NCBI GenBank assembly: GCA_963837945.1
Contig: CAWIQD010000025.1
Span: forward strand, 198,131 to 262,130
Source of the DNA: CAVUBL01 sp963837945
GTDB taxonomy: Bacteria > Acidobacteriota > Thermoanaerobaculia > Multivoradales > DATKCC01
Direction of reading: 5' to 3'
Length of the DNA: 64,000 nucleotides
Position 1 is the stretch's first letter. Each line of letters starts with the position of its first letter. The notes beneath the pieces are model-generated. The model made no database searches and had not been told where the DNA came from. It worked only from the letters and a program-made list of their open reading frames with translations. Positions 1 through 8,834 of the stretch are shown here, piece after piece. Both the position numbers and the translations under genes were made by a program.

Positions 1-576
1 GACCAGCAGGTCCGGGTAGGCGGGATGGTTGACCTCGTAGACCAGCACGGTGAGCGAGCGTGCGAGGGTCGCCAGGGTCTCGTCGGCCCCTCCCGCCGCC
101 GGGCGCAGGACGCCCAACCGGCGGTGGAGGGCGGCGAAGGCGGCCCGGTGATCGGCCGTGACCTCGAGCGGCGAGGGCACCAGCACGAGGTCGGCGCCGT
201 GCTCGACGAGGGCCTCGCCGATCGCTTCGGCCAGGTCCTCGAGATGGTCGGCGAGGGCGCCGTCCGGCAGGTCGAGGTAGGCGGCGTCGGCGAGGCCCAG
301 CGCGTCGAGGGCGGCCTCCGACTCCTCGCGCCGCCGAGCGGCGTAGGCTCGGCGCTCCTCGGCGTCGCGCGCGCCGCCGGCGCCGTCGCTCAGAAACAGC
401 ACCCGGACCCGCGCGCCGGCCGCGGCGAGCTCGGCGAGGAGGCCGCCGCAGCCGAGCGCCTCGTCGTCGTAGTGCGGGGCGAGGACGAGCACGCTGCGGG
501 CGTGGACCGCGGCGGTCTCCCCCGGGGGCAGGAGGGCGCCCCGCGGGTGCATCGGCTGGTCGCTGGCGTCGGTCAT
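1..576 (-). CDS. PIG-L (LmbE-like) family deacetylase, C-terminus cut by window edge
   Basis: The first 192 codons of a minus-strand gene are visible and the rest lies beyond position 1. The family motif PHxDDE is clear as APHYDDEALG at about residues 33-42, followed by a Rossmann-like stretch (VRVLFLSDG). PIG-L enzymes are zinc-dependent N-deacetylases acting on N-acetylglucosaminyl and related substrates. The start ATG (576) overlaps the stop of the upstream sulfatase gene as ATGA, so the two are probably translationally coupled. With the sulfatase and glycosyltransferases next door it probably belongs to a surface-glycan or glycolipid modification operon. The substrate cannot be read from the sequence. 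Confidence 0.85.
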   Translation of the reverse strand, partial: MTDASDQPMHPRGALLPPGETAAVHARSVLVLAPHYDDEALGCGGLLAELAAAGARVRVLFLSDGAGGARDAEERRAYAARRREESEAALDALGLADAAYLDLPDGALADHLEDLAEAIGEALVEHGADLVLVPSPLEVTADHRAAFAALHRRLGVLRPAAGGADETLATLARSLTVLVYEVNHPAYPDLLV

Positions 577-2856
577 TGGACGTACCCCAGGGCTTCGAGC
601 CCCTTGCGGGTCTCGGCGTTGGCTTCGGCTCCCTGCTCGGAGCCGCCGGCGAAGGACCAGAGGCGCAGGCCGGGCCGGCCGAGCGCCGCCGGGAAGGCCG
701 CGCTCGCCAGGGCGCCGGGCTCGACCCGGGCGCCGGTGAAGGGGACCCCGGCGCCCACCCGCAGGCGGCCGGGGGCGAGCGGCTCGCCGTCGAGGGTGAG
801 CGAGGCGGCGACCAGGGCGCCGGGGTCTCCGAGAATCGCGAACCCCTTGGACCGGCCGTCGCCGACCAGCTCGAAGCGCACCCGCTCCCCTTCGCCCTTC
901 GGCCCGATCCTCGTCGGAGAGGAAGAGCGGCAGGATTCGCGCCGCCGGCCGCTCGAAGACCAGCTCGCCGGCGAGCCGGCGACCGGCGGGCAAGGAGTCG
1001 CTGAGCGCCCGCAGCGCCTGGAAGGTTCGGGCGAAGTGGGCCTGGAGCGGCGGGTCGAGGGCCGCGGCCACTCGCGCCGCCTCCTCGCCGGCGGGTGCCA
1101 GCAGGTCGTGCCGCTCGCCGGGGTCGCGGCGCAGGTCGTAGAGCTCGGCGCCACGCATCCGGGACAGATTGAGGCGATAGAGGTGCGCCTGGAGCTCGTC
1201 CGCCGGGGTGAAGGGCTCGGTCCGGTTGTAGAGCATGAGCTTCCTGCCGTCGAGCACCAGCGCCGCCCGGAAGGGCCCGACCTGGAGGCGCTGGGCGAAG
1301 GCCTCGAGCCGCGGCAGGGGCGAGCGCCCCTCGAGCGCGCCGAGAAGGTCCTCTCCCTGCCAGGCCGGCGCCGGTCGGCCGCCGGCGGCGGCGATCAGGG
1401 TGGGCAGCAGGTCGACCAGGCGGACGGTACCGGCGAGTCGCTTGCCGGCCGGGATCCGGCCGTCCCAGCGCACGATCAGCGGGACGTGGATCTGGTCCTC
1501 GTAGAGGGTCTGACCGTGCTTCCAGCCGCCGTGGTCGTAGAGCTCCTCGCCGTGGTCGGCGGTCAGGACCACCAGGGTGTGGGCGAGCACCTCCTCGGGC
1601 AGGCTCGCGAGGAGCTCGCCGATCGCCCGGTCGACGTAGTGGACCTCGGTGTCGTAGAGGGCCGTGAAGTGGGCGATCTCGCGGTCGAGGTCGGCGATCG
1701 GCAGCTTGCCGGCGTAGATGCCCTGGAGGTAGGTGGGAGGCATTCCGCCGGGGTCGTCGAAGATCCGCGAGCGACCGCCGACGACGTCCGGATCCTCGTA
1801 CGGGTCGTGGGGATCGACGTAGTGGACGTAGGCGAAGAACCGCTCTCCCTGGTGAGCCCGCAGCCAGGGCACCGCCCGGCGGGTGAGGCTGTCGCCGTGG
1901 CGCTCGATCGCCGTCAGGCTCGCCGGCGAGTAGAACGTCTCGAAGCCCTGGGCGAAGCCGTTTCCCGCGTGCACGATCGGGTTGCCGATGAACGCGCCGG
2001 TGCGGTAGCCGAGGGCGGCGAAGGCGGCGGCCATGGTCTCGGCGTTCGCCGGCACGCCGAAGCTCGCCGGATCGCCGCCGAGGAGCTCGCCAGGGTACCG
2101 GCTGGTCAGGAACGAGACCACCGACGGCAGGGTCCAGGGGGCCTGGGAGTAGGCGTCCTCGAGGACCGTGCCGCGCTCGGCGAGGCGACGCTCGATCTCG
2201 GGGGTCGTGTCCCGCCGGTAACCGTACGGGGTGAGGTGGTCGTGGCGCAGGGTGTCGACCAGGATAAAGAGGACGTCGGGCGGATCGTCCTCGCCGGCCT
2301 CCCGCGGCGCGGCGAGCGCCACCGGCCCCCAGGCGACCTGCGGCGGTGCCCCGGGGGCGCCGTCCCGGCGCGCGCTGAACTCGAGCGTCACGTCGCGGCC
2401 GGACCAGCGGGAGAGGTCGGCGCCGAAATCGATCCAGCCGCGGACCTCCGGCTCGTCCTCGGGCGGGTCGTTGCGCCCCACCTCGAGCACCTCCCGCTCC
2501 GCTCCGTTCGAGAGCGCCACCGACGCCTCGAGCGGTCCCCCGTCGACCGCGCCGACGCCGACCTGGAGCCAGCCGTTCGCCGGCACCCGCGTGCGCCAGG
2601 ACCAGGTGCCGGCCGGCAGGGTCACCGCCGGACGGCTCTCGTCGTCGAGCTTCACCACCCCCGTGCGGGGCTCGCTCGCAAAGCGCAGCGGCCGCCCTCC
2701 GGCCGGGGTGGCGGCGTACGCCCCGTCGGCGACCAGCCCGGCGAGCGTGCCGCCCGGCGGCCGGCCGCCGGCGCACGCCCCGGCGCCCACGGCCAGGGCC
2801 ACCAGGGCCGCCAGGGCGCCGCGCGCGAGGAGGTTCCGAGAGTCACGATAGGTCAT
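573..2856 (-). CDS. Sulfatase-superfamily enzyme with a frameshift near its 3' end
   Basis: The ATG at 2856 gives MTYRDSRNLL, a hydrophobic stretch and Cys28, suggesting an exported or lipoprotein form. About 120 residues of probable beta-sandwich precede the alkaline-phosphatase-superfamily domain (DVLFILVDTLRHDHL, later VVLTADHGEELYDH). The nucleophile position, normally Cys or Ser in C-x-P-S-R of sulfatases, is Thr242 (PWTLPSV), so a formylglycine-dependent reaction is doubtful; Thr is the nucleophile in LtaS-type phosphoglycerol transferases. The main frame runs to about 905. There the conserved C-terminus (KGEGERVRFELVG to LEALGYVQ, stop 573) continues in another frame. One extra G in a GGG run (forward 901-906) explains it. 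Without correction the main frame stays open into the PIG-L gene. Either a sequence error or a real mutation. Confidence 0.8.
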
Positions 2857-2944
2857 CGTCGCCTGGGGGTCGGGGCCGACGGGAGCCCGGCCCTCTCCGG
2901 ACGCCCCGGCCGCGGCATTATGGCAGGCGCGGGGCGCATGCCGA

Positions 2945-3670
2945 TCACGAAGGACCGCGCTCTCCGCGGTGGCGCCAGCGCATCAGGAGGACGTCCTCGA
3001 GCATGGTCCAGGAATCGAAGACCGGGTGCACCCGCGAGTCGGTGGAGTTGACCCAGGCGACGCCGACCTCGTCCACCCGGCAGCCGGCGCGGCGGGCGAG
3101 CCAGATGAGCTCGACGTCGTAGGCGAACCGCTCGGTGACGAGACGGGGGAAGAGGCGCCGGGCGACCTCGCCGTCGAGGAGCTTGAAGCCGCACTGGGTG
3201 TCGCGCACGCCGCGCACGCCGAGCAGGCGGATGATCCGGTTGAAGGTCTTGCCCATCAGCTCCCGGTAGAAGGGCTGGCGCACCGAGACCCGCGAGTCCT
3301 CCATCGCCCGGCTGCCGACCGCCAGTTCCGCTCCGGCGTCGAGCCGGGCCGCGAGTGCCTCGAGCTCCTCGATGGGGGTCGAGAGGTCGGCGTCCGAGAG
3401 CAACACCCGGCGGCCGCGGCTCTCGGCGACGCCGCGGCGCAACGCCGCGCCCTTGCCCCGGTTCTCCGGCTGCCGCACCAGCCGCAGGCCTTGGGCCGGG
3501 TGGGCGAGCACCAGATCGACGGTGCCGTCGCTCGAGCCGTCGTCGACCACCAGGATCTCGTGGCTCGTGCCGCGGGCGCGGAGATAGGCGTCCACCCGGT
3601 CCAGGGTGGGACCCAGGCGACCCGCTTCGTTGTAGGCGGGAATCACCACGGAGAGCTCCGGCTGCGACAC
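2945..3670 (-). CDS. Glycosyltransferase family 2, dolichyl-phosphate glucosyltransferase-like
   Basis: 241 residues from a GTG start at 3670 (VSQPELSVVIPAYNE). It has the GT2 signatures VVDDGSSDGT (residues 41-50), a DAD motif at 93-95 (LLSDADLSTP), and the DTQCGFKLLDG and RFAYDVELIWLARR blocks typical of DPM1/ALG5-type polyprenyl-phosphate sugar transferases. There is no C-terminal membrane segment. The likely role is making a lipid-linked sugar donor at the inner face of the cytoplasmic membrane. It lies 23 bp downstream of the GT4 gene and 88 bp upstream of the sulfatase, on the same strand. A longer upstream reading in this frame is antisense-like and was not used. Confidence 0.85.
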   Translation of the reverse strand: MSQPELSVVIPAYNEAGRLGPTLDRVDAYLRARGTSHEILVVDDGSSDGTVDLVLAHPAQGLRLVRQPENRGKGAALRRGVAESRGRRVLLSDADLSTPIEELEALAARLDAGAELAVGSRAMEDSRVSVRQPFYRELMGKTFNRIIRLLGVRGVRDTQCGFKLLDGEVARRLFPRLVTERFAYDVELIWLARRAGCRVDEVGVAWVNSTDSRVHPVFDSWTMLEDVLLMRWRHRGERGPS

Positions 3671-3693
3671 GGCGGGGATTGTATCCGGCCCCC

Positions 3694-4704
3694 TCACCGG
3701 CTCCCGAGGGCCTCGGCGCGGGCCCACTCGACCGCGCTCTCGAGCTCGCGGCCGACCCGCGGCGCGGCGAACCTCCTCGCGGCGCGCAGGCCGGCCCGCC
3801 GCGCCCGGCGCCAGCGCCCGGCGTCGCCCAGCAGCTCGGCGGCGGCCGCGGCGAAGGCCTCCGGGTCGCCGACCGGCACCAGGGCGGCCCCGTCGGCGGC
3901 GAACCACTCGGTCGAGGGGATCCGGGAGGCGACCACCGGGACCTTCGAGGCCATCGCCTCGAGGGCCGGCAGGCCGAAGCCCTCGCCCTCGCGCGAGGCG
4001 AGCAGGAGCAGGTCGCACCGGCGAAGCTCGCGCGCGACCTCCTCCGGCGGGGCGCCGAACAGATAGCGCTCGGGCTCGAGCAGGGTGCGCTCGGCCGGCG
4101 AAAGCGGCAGGGTCGCGAAGCGGAGCACGCGCGCCGGGATGCCCCGGCGGCGCAGTCCGAGGACCGCCTCGAGCGCGACCTCGACCCCCTTGACCGGGGC
4201 CTCGAAGATCCCCGGGATCGCCACCCGGGGCGGCCGCGCGGGCCCCAGCCGCCACGCCGGGCGGAAGGCCGGGTCGAGGGGTGGCGGCACGACGCGCGCC
4301 GGCCGGCCGAAGCGCCCGCGGACCAGCTCCGCCAGGTGCGGGCTGACGGCGATCGCGGGCAGCGGCAGGGAGTAGGCGGCCTCGATCTCCGCGAGGCGGG
4401 GCCGGAGGTGCGCGAGGTCGCCTTCGTAGCCCTGGCAGAGATGGGCGACCGGCCCGAGCGCGAGCGAGCGCGCCAGCTCCAGGGTCGGCCAGAAGGTCGC
4501 GATCACCAGGTCCTGCTCGCCAGGCTCGGGCGGCGCCGCGGCGTAGTCGTGGTACGGCACCTCGAGCCGGATCCACTCGGGCGCCGGGCCTTCGCCGAGC
4601 AGGCTCACCCGGTGGCCGCGGCCGGCGAGCAGGTGGGCGTGCTGGATGGCGACCTTGTTGCCGCCCGAGAGCTCCGGCCGCGGCAGGACGTAGGTGATCC
4701 GCAC
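3694..4704 (-). CDS. Glycosyltransferase family 4 (GT-B fold)
   Basis: 336 residues starting MRITYVLPRPELSGGNKVA, the usual N-terminal strand and glycine loop of GT4 retaining glycosyltransferases. The C-terminal half has the E-x7-E type motif (REGEGFGLPALEAMA) that binds the nucleotide-sugar, followed by VPVVASRIPSTEW. Probably cytoplasmic, adding a sugar to a glycan or lipid carrier. The start lies about 100 bp downstream of the radical SAM gene. Donor and acceptor cannot be told. Confidence 0.85.
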   Translation of the reverse strand: MRITYVLPRPELSGGNKVAIQHAHLLAGRGHRVSLLGEGPAPEWIRLEVPYHDYAAAPPEPGEQDLVIATFWPTLELARSLALGPVAHLCQGYEGDLAHLRPRLAEIEAAYSLPLPAIAVSPHLAELVRGRFGRPARVVPPPLDPAFRPAWRLGPARPPRVAIPGIFEAPVKGVEVALEAVLGLRRRGIPARVLRFATLPLSPAERTLLEPERYLFGAPPEEVARELRRCDLLLLASREGEGFGLPALEAMASKVPVVASRIPSTEWFAADGAALVPVGDPEAFAAAAAELLGDAGRWRRARRAGLRAARRFAAPRVGRELESAVEWARAEALGSR

Positions 4705-4739
4705 GTGAGCCCGGCGTCAGCCGGCCGGTTCGCCCCGGC

Positions 4740-4797
4740 AGGGGGCGTCCCTCTCCCCCCTCGAGGGGATGGAGAGAGACCGAGGGTGAGGGGGGTG
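4740..4797. repeat. GC-rich intergenic repeat, CCCTCTCCCCCCTCGAGGGG type
   Basis: The 99-bp gap between the radical SAM and GT4 genes holds a C-run/G-run palindromic block (ctctccccc-ctcgag-gggg followed by gaggggg). It resembles in composition the tandem units at 48837-49017. It could form a hairpin at the 3' end of the radical SAM transcript. It has no clear U-tract. Confidence 0.4.
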
Positions 4798-4803
4798 ATC
4801 CAA

Positions 4804-5940
4804 TCAACCCGTCCGGGCGTACACGCAGCTCCGGCAGATGAAGTCCGCCGGCGCCTCCTCGATGCCGTAGACCCAGCGGCGCATGAGGGCGATCTCGGGG
4901 CCGGTGAGCACCTCCTCGAGCGTGCTCTCGGCGAGGTCGCCGACGACGTAGCTCGCGTCGTAGTCCTCGCAGCACAGCAGGCACTTGCCGTAGGGGTTGA
5001 TGTGCAGGTGCTGGAGCGGCCGCGAGCCGACGTTGTCGCAGCCGCACAGCGACTTGTTGCGCGCCGACAGCCCGATCTGCAGGTAGCCCGCCCGGTCCAT
5101 CACCTCGAAGGACTTGACGTTGAACCGGCTGCCGGCGAAGCGGGCCTGGATCTCCTGGAAGTCCCGGCGGTGGACCTCGTCGCCCCGGCCGAGGACCACG
5201 ATGTCCATCGCCTCGGCGACCGGCCGGTCCTTGGCGTGGTCGAGGTTGCGCAGTACGAGCTCGAGGTGGTCGCCCTGGCGGTCGGCCTGGTAGCGCTCGC
5301 GGTCGAGGGTCGAGAGGTTGATCGAGAGGAAGCGCAGGCCGCCCATCTCGACCAGGGCGTCGATCCGCTTCGGCGTCAGGCCGGTGCCGTTGGTCAAGGT
5401 GGCCGGCGGCAGGCCGGCGTCCTTCAGGGAGCGGACCTGGTCGACGAATCGCTTGTCCGCGGTCGGCTCGTTGTAGTTGATCATGAACACGGCCTCGATC
5501 GTGTCGCGGTAGGCCGTGAGCTGGCGAACGATCTCCTCGTACTGCTCGGTGGGCATGAAGTGGTCTTCGCGGCGGTCGTAGGCCACGGGGCAGAAGTAGC
5601 AGCCCTGGTTGCACACCGTGTGCGCCTCGAGCGAGACGTACTTGAGGAGGAACTGGCGTGTCGCGTCCTCCTCGACCGGCACCAGCCAGCCGCCGGAGGC
5701 GAGCAAGGCGCGGACGTCCTCCTCGATCTCGCCGGGCGAGGCGGCGCCGGCGAGAAGGCCCCGGAGCTCGGCGTAGCCGCGGTCCCCTTCGACCAGCGCG
5801 CGGTCGGAGAGCGGGCTGTAGACGCGACCCGCGTCGACGTGGAGGAAGGGGCTGGTGCGCAAGGGGCCGCCGGTTCCCTCGGCCTCTCCGGAGCGCGCGC
5901 CCTGGTGGTCGAGGTTCGGCAGGCGGATCGAAAGTGACAT
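4804..5940 (-). CDS. Radical SAM / SPASM domain protein
   Basis: 378 residues, ATG at 5940 preceded by AAAGGATC. Residues about 30-90 look like a small PqqD-like recognition domain. The radical SAM cluster motif is C110-x3-C114-x2-C117 (VCNQGCYFC). The C-terminus carries SPASM-type cysteines (LCGCDN, CLLCCEDY, ICRSCVYA) for auxiliary clusters. Such proteins modify peptides or act on sugars and alcohols. Here it sits between a GNAT-like gene and glycosyltransferases, so a glycan or cell-surface substrate is more likely than a RiPP, but this is inference. No small precursor gene was seen beside it. Confidence 0.85.
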   Translation of the reverse strand: MSLSIRLPNLDHQGARSGEAEGTGGPLRTSPFLHVDAGRVYSPLSDRALVEGDRGYAELRGLLAGAASPGEIEEDVRALLASGGWLVPVEEDATRQFLLKYVSLEAHTVCNQGCYFCPVAYDRREDHFMPTEQYEEIVRQLTAYRDTIEAVFMINYNEPTADKRFVDQVRSLKDAGLPPATLTNGTGLTPKRIDALVEMGGLRFLSINLSTLDRERYQADRQGDHLELVLRNLDHAKDRPVAEAMDIVVLGRGDEVHRRDFQEIQARFAGSRFNVKSFEVMDRAGYLQIGLSARNKSLCGCDNVGSRPLQHLHINPYGKCLLCCEDYDASYVVGDLAESTLEEVLTGPEIALMRRWVYGIEEAPADFICRSCVYARTG

Positions 5941-6041
5941 GTCAGATCCTTTCAGTGCTGGATTCTACCCTGGGGGCGCGGCGTGGCCGCCGCGCCTCCC
6001 CGGCGAGAGGCCGCCTCCGGCGGGTGGCGGCGCGATCCGGG

Positions 6042-7538
6042 TCAGACGAGATCGCTGTCTCCCATCGTGTAGTAGAGGTCGCGGCGGAATCGCTCGGGGT
6101 CGGTCGGCCCGGAAAAGCAGACGATGCCGAGGTCGAGGTCGTCGGGCTCGGGCTCCTCGGCGAAGCCCAGGCCGGTGAGCGCGGCGTGCCACCAGTCCGG
6201 CCGGGGCGGGAACCAGCCGACGACCCGGGAGACCGGGCCGAGGCGCTCGAGCGCGGCGGCCAGGGCGAGGCCGGCGGCGGCGGCTGCCCGGCGCCGGAAC
6301 AGGGCGTCGACCCAGGCGAGATCGTCACCCCGGCGGCAAAACACGCTCCAGCCGACCAGCCGCCGCCAGCGGAAGACGCCGAGCACCAGGTAGCGGACGT
6401 CGGGGCGTCGGAAGTAGCGCCAGGCCACCCGGCGCCGGTCGCGCACCACCAGGCGGCCGTAGTCCCCCCGGGCCCGCCGCCAGAGCGCGTCGAGCTCGCG
6501 GCCGGCCCGGACCAGCGGCCGCACCCGGTAGCCCCGGCCGGCGGCGGCTTCGAGCGCCTCCGGGCGCAGGACGCGGAAGGGCACCGGCTCGGGATCGACG
6601 ACGGCGAGGAAGCGGTTCGAGAAGCCGCGGCTGTGGGCGGTGTGGAAACCGTAGTCGAAGTCCACCCGCCCCCAGCACCGGGCGGCGTAGAAGTGGCGGG
6701 CGCACTGCGCCAGGACCGACGTCCTCCCCCGGCCGCGCCCGCGCGCCTCCGGAGCGCTCATGATGTCGCCGATCTGGTGCGCCCAGAGGTGGCGACCCTC
6801 GGCCTCGTCCCACCAGAGCGCGGGGTAGGCCGCGTACTGGGCGAGGAGCGCGCCGTCCTCGTCGGCGGCGAGCGAGATCCGGTGCTCGCCGTCCGGGTGG
6901 TCCCGGTACTTCCAGCGCCAGTGATCGAGCGCGCGCTCGGGGTGAAAGCAGCGCCGGAAGAGCTCGGTGAGCGGCACCTCGTCTCCCGGCCGGTAGCCGC
7001 GCGCGACGATCTCGTGGGCCTGGAGGACGAGGATCGTCGGGCCGGAGCCCACCGAGCGACGCGCGCCGTCCCAGGGCAGCGCCGAGCCGTCGGGGCCGAG
7101 CTCCCTGCGCACCAGCAGCCGGTTTTCGAGACAGGCCGCGACCAGCGCCTCGTAGGGCGGCGGCGCGCCGTCCGAGGTGGCGAGGGCGGTCACGACGAGG
7201 GCACGGCCTCCCGGGCGGAGCGCCCCCCGGAGCCCGGCGGCGAGCTCGCCCGAGGGCAGCGCGTCGCCGGCGTAGAGCGCGAGGACGGCGTCCCACTCCC
7301 CTTCCCCTTCCCCGCTCCCGTCCCCGGGTTGGGGCGCCGCCAGGGCCGGGCCGAGCTCGCCGGCGACGACGACGGCGGCCCGGGCCGCGAAGGCGGACGC
7401 CCCCCGGCTCTCGGCCCAGGCCGCCAGCCCCGGAGGGACGAGCAGCAGGCGCCTCGGGAAGCGCCCCGCGAGCTCACCGCCGAGCCGCTCGACGAGGCTC
7501 GGGGACGGCTCGGGTGGGCTGGAGGATACGGGGCTCAT
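6042..7538 (-). CDS. GNAT-type acetyltransferase with an N-terminal methyltransferase-like domain
   Basis: 498 residues. Residues 1 to about 160 look like a reduced Rossmann/SAM-type domain (WDAVLALYAGDALPSGELAAGLRGALRPGG, split here by reading only its core) without a clear catalytic motif. From about 180 on the pattern is GNAT/EIS-like (LTELFRRCFHPERALDHWRWKYRD, then the acyl-CoA loop around IMSAPEARGRGRGR). The gene lies in the minus-strand glycan run between the ABC ATPase (54 bp gap) and the radical SAM gene. Function is unknown; transfer of an acyl group onto a surface sugar or lipid would fit the context. The domain fusion itself is unusual. Confidence 0.65.
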   Translation of the reverse strand: MSPVSSSPPEPSPSLVERLGGELAGRFPRRLLLVPPGLAAWAESRGASAFAARAAVVVAGELGPALAAPQPGDGSGEGEGEWDAVLALYAGDALPSGELAAGLRGALRPGGRALVVTALATSDGAPPPYEALVAACLENRLLVRRELGPDGSALPWDGARRSVGSGPTILVLQAHEIVARGYRPGDEVPLTELFRRCFHPERALDHWRWKYRDHPDGEHRISLAADEDGALLAQYAAYPALWWDEAEGRHLWAHQIGDIMSAPEARGRGRGRTSVLAQCARHFYAARCWGRVDFDYGFHTAHSRGFSNRFLAVVDPEPVPFRVLRPEALEAAAGRGYRVRPLVRAGRELDALWRRARGDYGRLVVRDRRRVAWRYFRRPDVRYLVLGVFRWRRLVGWSVFCRRGDDLAWVDALFRRRAAAAAGLALAAALERLGPVSRVVGWFPPRPDWWHAALTGLGFAEEPEPDDLDLGIVCFSGPTDPERFRRDLYYTMGDSDLV

Positions 7539-7592
7539 GAGGGGCGGCGGAGCTCGCCGGTGGTCGCCGGCCGTGGAGCGCCGGTGGGGCGC

Positions 7593-8834
7593 CTACGGCG
7601 AGGCCGACGCCGGGGCCTGCACGCGGACGGCTTCCGAACGCGTCCAGCGGTGCTCGGCGTCGAACAGGCCGAAGACGTAGGAGCTGCTCTCCACCTCGAA
7701 GGCATCCTGCAGGATCCGCCGGTCGAAGACGTGCAGCCCGGCCTCGTCGAGCAGGAAGACGTAGAGGGTGAACCGGCCTCGCAGCAGCGGCAGGTCGGGG
7801 ACCTCGAGGCGCGCCCGGTGGGGGCCGGCGCCGCGCCAGGGCTCCTGGCCGTCGAGATGGGTCGCGAAGGAGAGGGCCTCGACCTCGTCCAGGCGGTTGA
7901 TCCCGAGGCCCAGGTGGAACGCCAGGTCGGGCTCGGCGCTCTCCCACTCGACCTCGACGGCGAGGGGCTGATGGCTCCGGAACCGGTGGCGGTCGCCCGC
8001 GGGCTCGCCGCCGACCAGCCGGACCGCGGTCAGGCGGGCCGGCCCGGGCCGGTCCTGCTCGTCGAGCTCCTCCTCGGGGACCTCCGCGGCCTGGGCGGAA
8101 CGCGTCTTGGCGAGCAGGAAGCTCTCGTAGTCGCGCACCACCTCCTCGGTCTCGCCGAGCGCCGCCATCTCGCCGCGCCGCAGCCACAGCACCCGGTTGC
8201 AGAAGGCCGAGACGTAGTACATGGCGTGCGAGCAGAAGAGCAGCGTGCCGCCCTGGGAGAGGAAGCGCCGGAGCCGGTCCATGCACTTCTTCTGGAAGTA
8301 GCCGTCGCCGACCGACAGCGCCTCGTCGATGATCAGCACGTCGGGCTCGACCACGGTGGCGATGGCGAAGCCGAGGCGCATCGACATGCCGCTCGAGTAG
8401 ACCTTGACCGGCTGGTCGATGAAGTCGCCGAGCTCGCTGAAGGCGATGATCTCCGGCGTCTTCTCCCGCACCTGGTCCTGGGTCAGGCCGAGCATGGCGG
8501 CGTTGAGCACGATGTTCTGGCGGCCGGTGAACTCGGGATGGAAGCTCGAGCCGAGCTCGAGGATGGAGGCCACCCGGCCGTCGACCCGGAGCCGGCCCTC
8601 GGAGGGCGCGACGATCCCCGCGATCATCTTGAGCAGCGTCGACTTGCCGGCGCCGTTCTCGCCGACCACCCCGAGGCCCTCGCCTCGGGGCAGCTCGAAG
8701 CTCACCCCGGAGAGGGCCTGGAAGCGCCGGTGGCGGGGACGGCGGGTCACCGCCTCGAGCAGGCGCTGCCACGGGCTCTCGAAGACCCGGTAGGACTTGC
8801 CGAGGTCCTCGGCGCTGACGACGGAGGGGGTCAC
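7593..8834 (-). CDS. wzt: ABC transporter ATPase, Wzt-type polysaccharide exporter with C-terminal binding domain
   Basis: 413 residues. The ATPase core has Walker A GENGAGKST, the signature YSSGMSMRLGFA typical of the O-antigen/teichoic acid export subfamily, and Walker B DVLIIDEAL. Residues about 270-410 form a Wzt-C-like beta-sandwich that in homologs binds the reducing or capped end of the glycan. The partner permease is probably the ABC-2 gene at 22361-23143, about 14 kb away on the same strand. The start overlaps the stop of the propeller gene (ATGA at 8831-8834). Confidence 0.85.
   Translation of the reverse strand: MTPSVVSAEDLGKSYRVFESPWQRLLEAVTRRPRHRRFQALSGVSFELPRGEGLGVVGENGAGKSTLLKMIAGIVAPSEGRLRVDGRVASILELGSSFHPEFTGRQNIVLNAAMLGLTQDQVREKTPEIIAFSELGDFIDQPVKVYSSGMSMRLGFAIATVVEPDVLIIDEALSVGDGYFQKKCMDRLRRFLSQGGTLLFCSHAMYYVSAFCNRVLWLRRGEMAALGETEEVVRDYESFLLAKTRSAQAAEVPEEELDEQDRPGPARLTAVRLVGGEPAGDRHRFRSHQPLAVEVEWESAEPDLAFHLGLGINRLDEVEALSFATHLDGQEPWRGAGPHRARLEVPDLPLLRGRFTLYVFLLDEAGLHVFDRRILQDAFEVESSSYVFGLFDAEHRWTRSEAVRVQAPASASP

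Noticed and set aside
25..3051. Very long open frames antisense to real genes, also at 5658-9119 and 8975-12829 on the plus strand
   Set aside because: High GC keeps shadow frames open; they lack recognisable domains and cover well-supported minus-strand genes.
2945..5614. One minus-strand open frame of 889 residues spanning three genes
   Set aside because: Only its last 241 residues are the GT2 enzyme; the rest is an off-frame reading of the radical SAM and GT4 genes.
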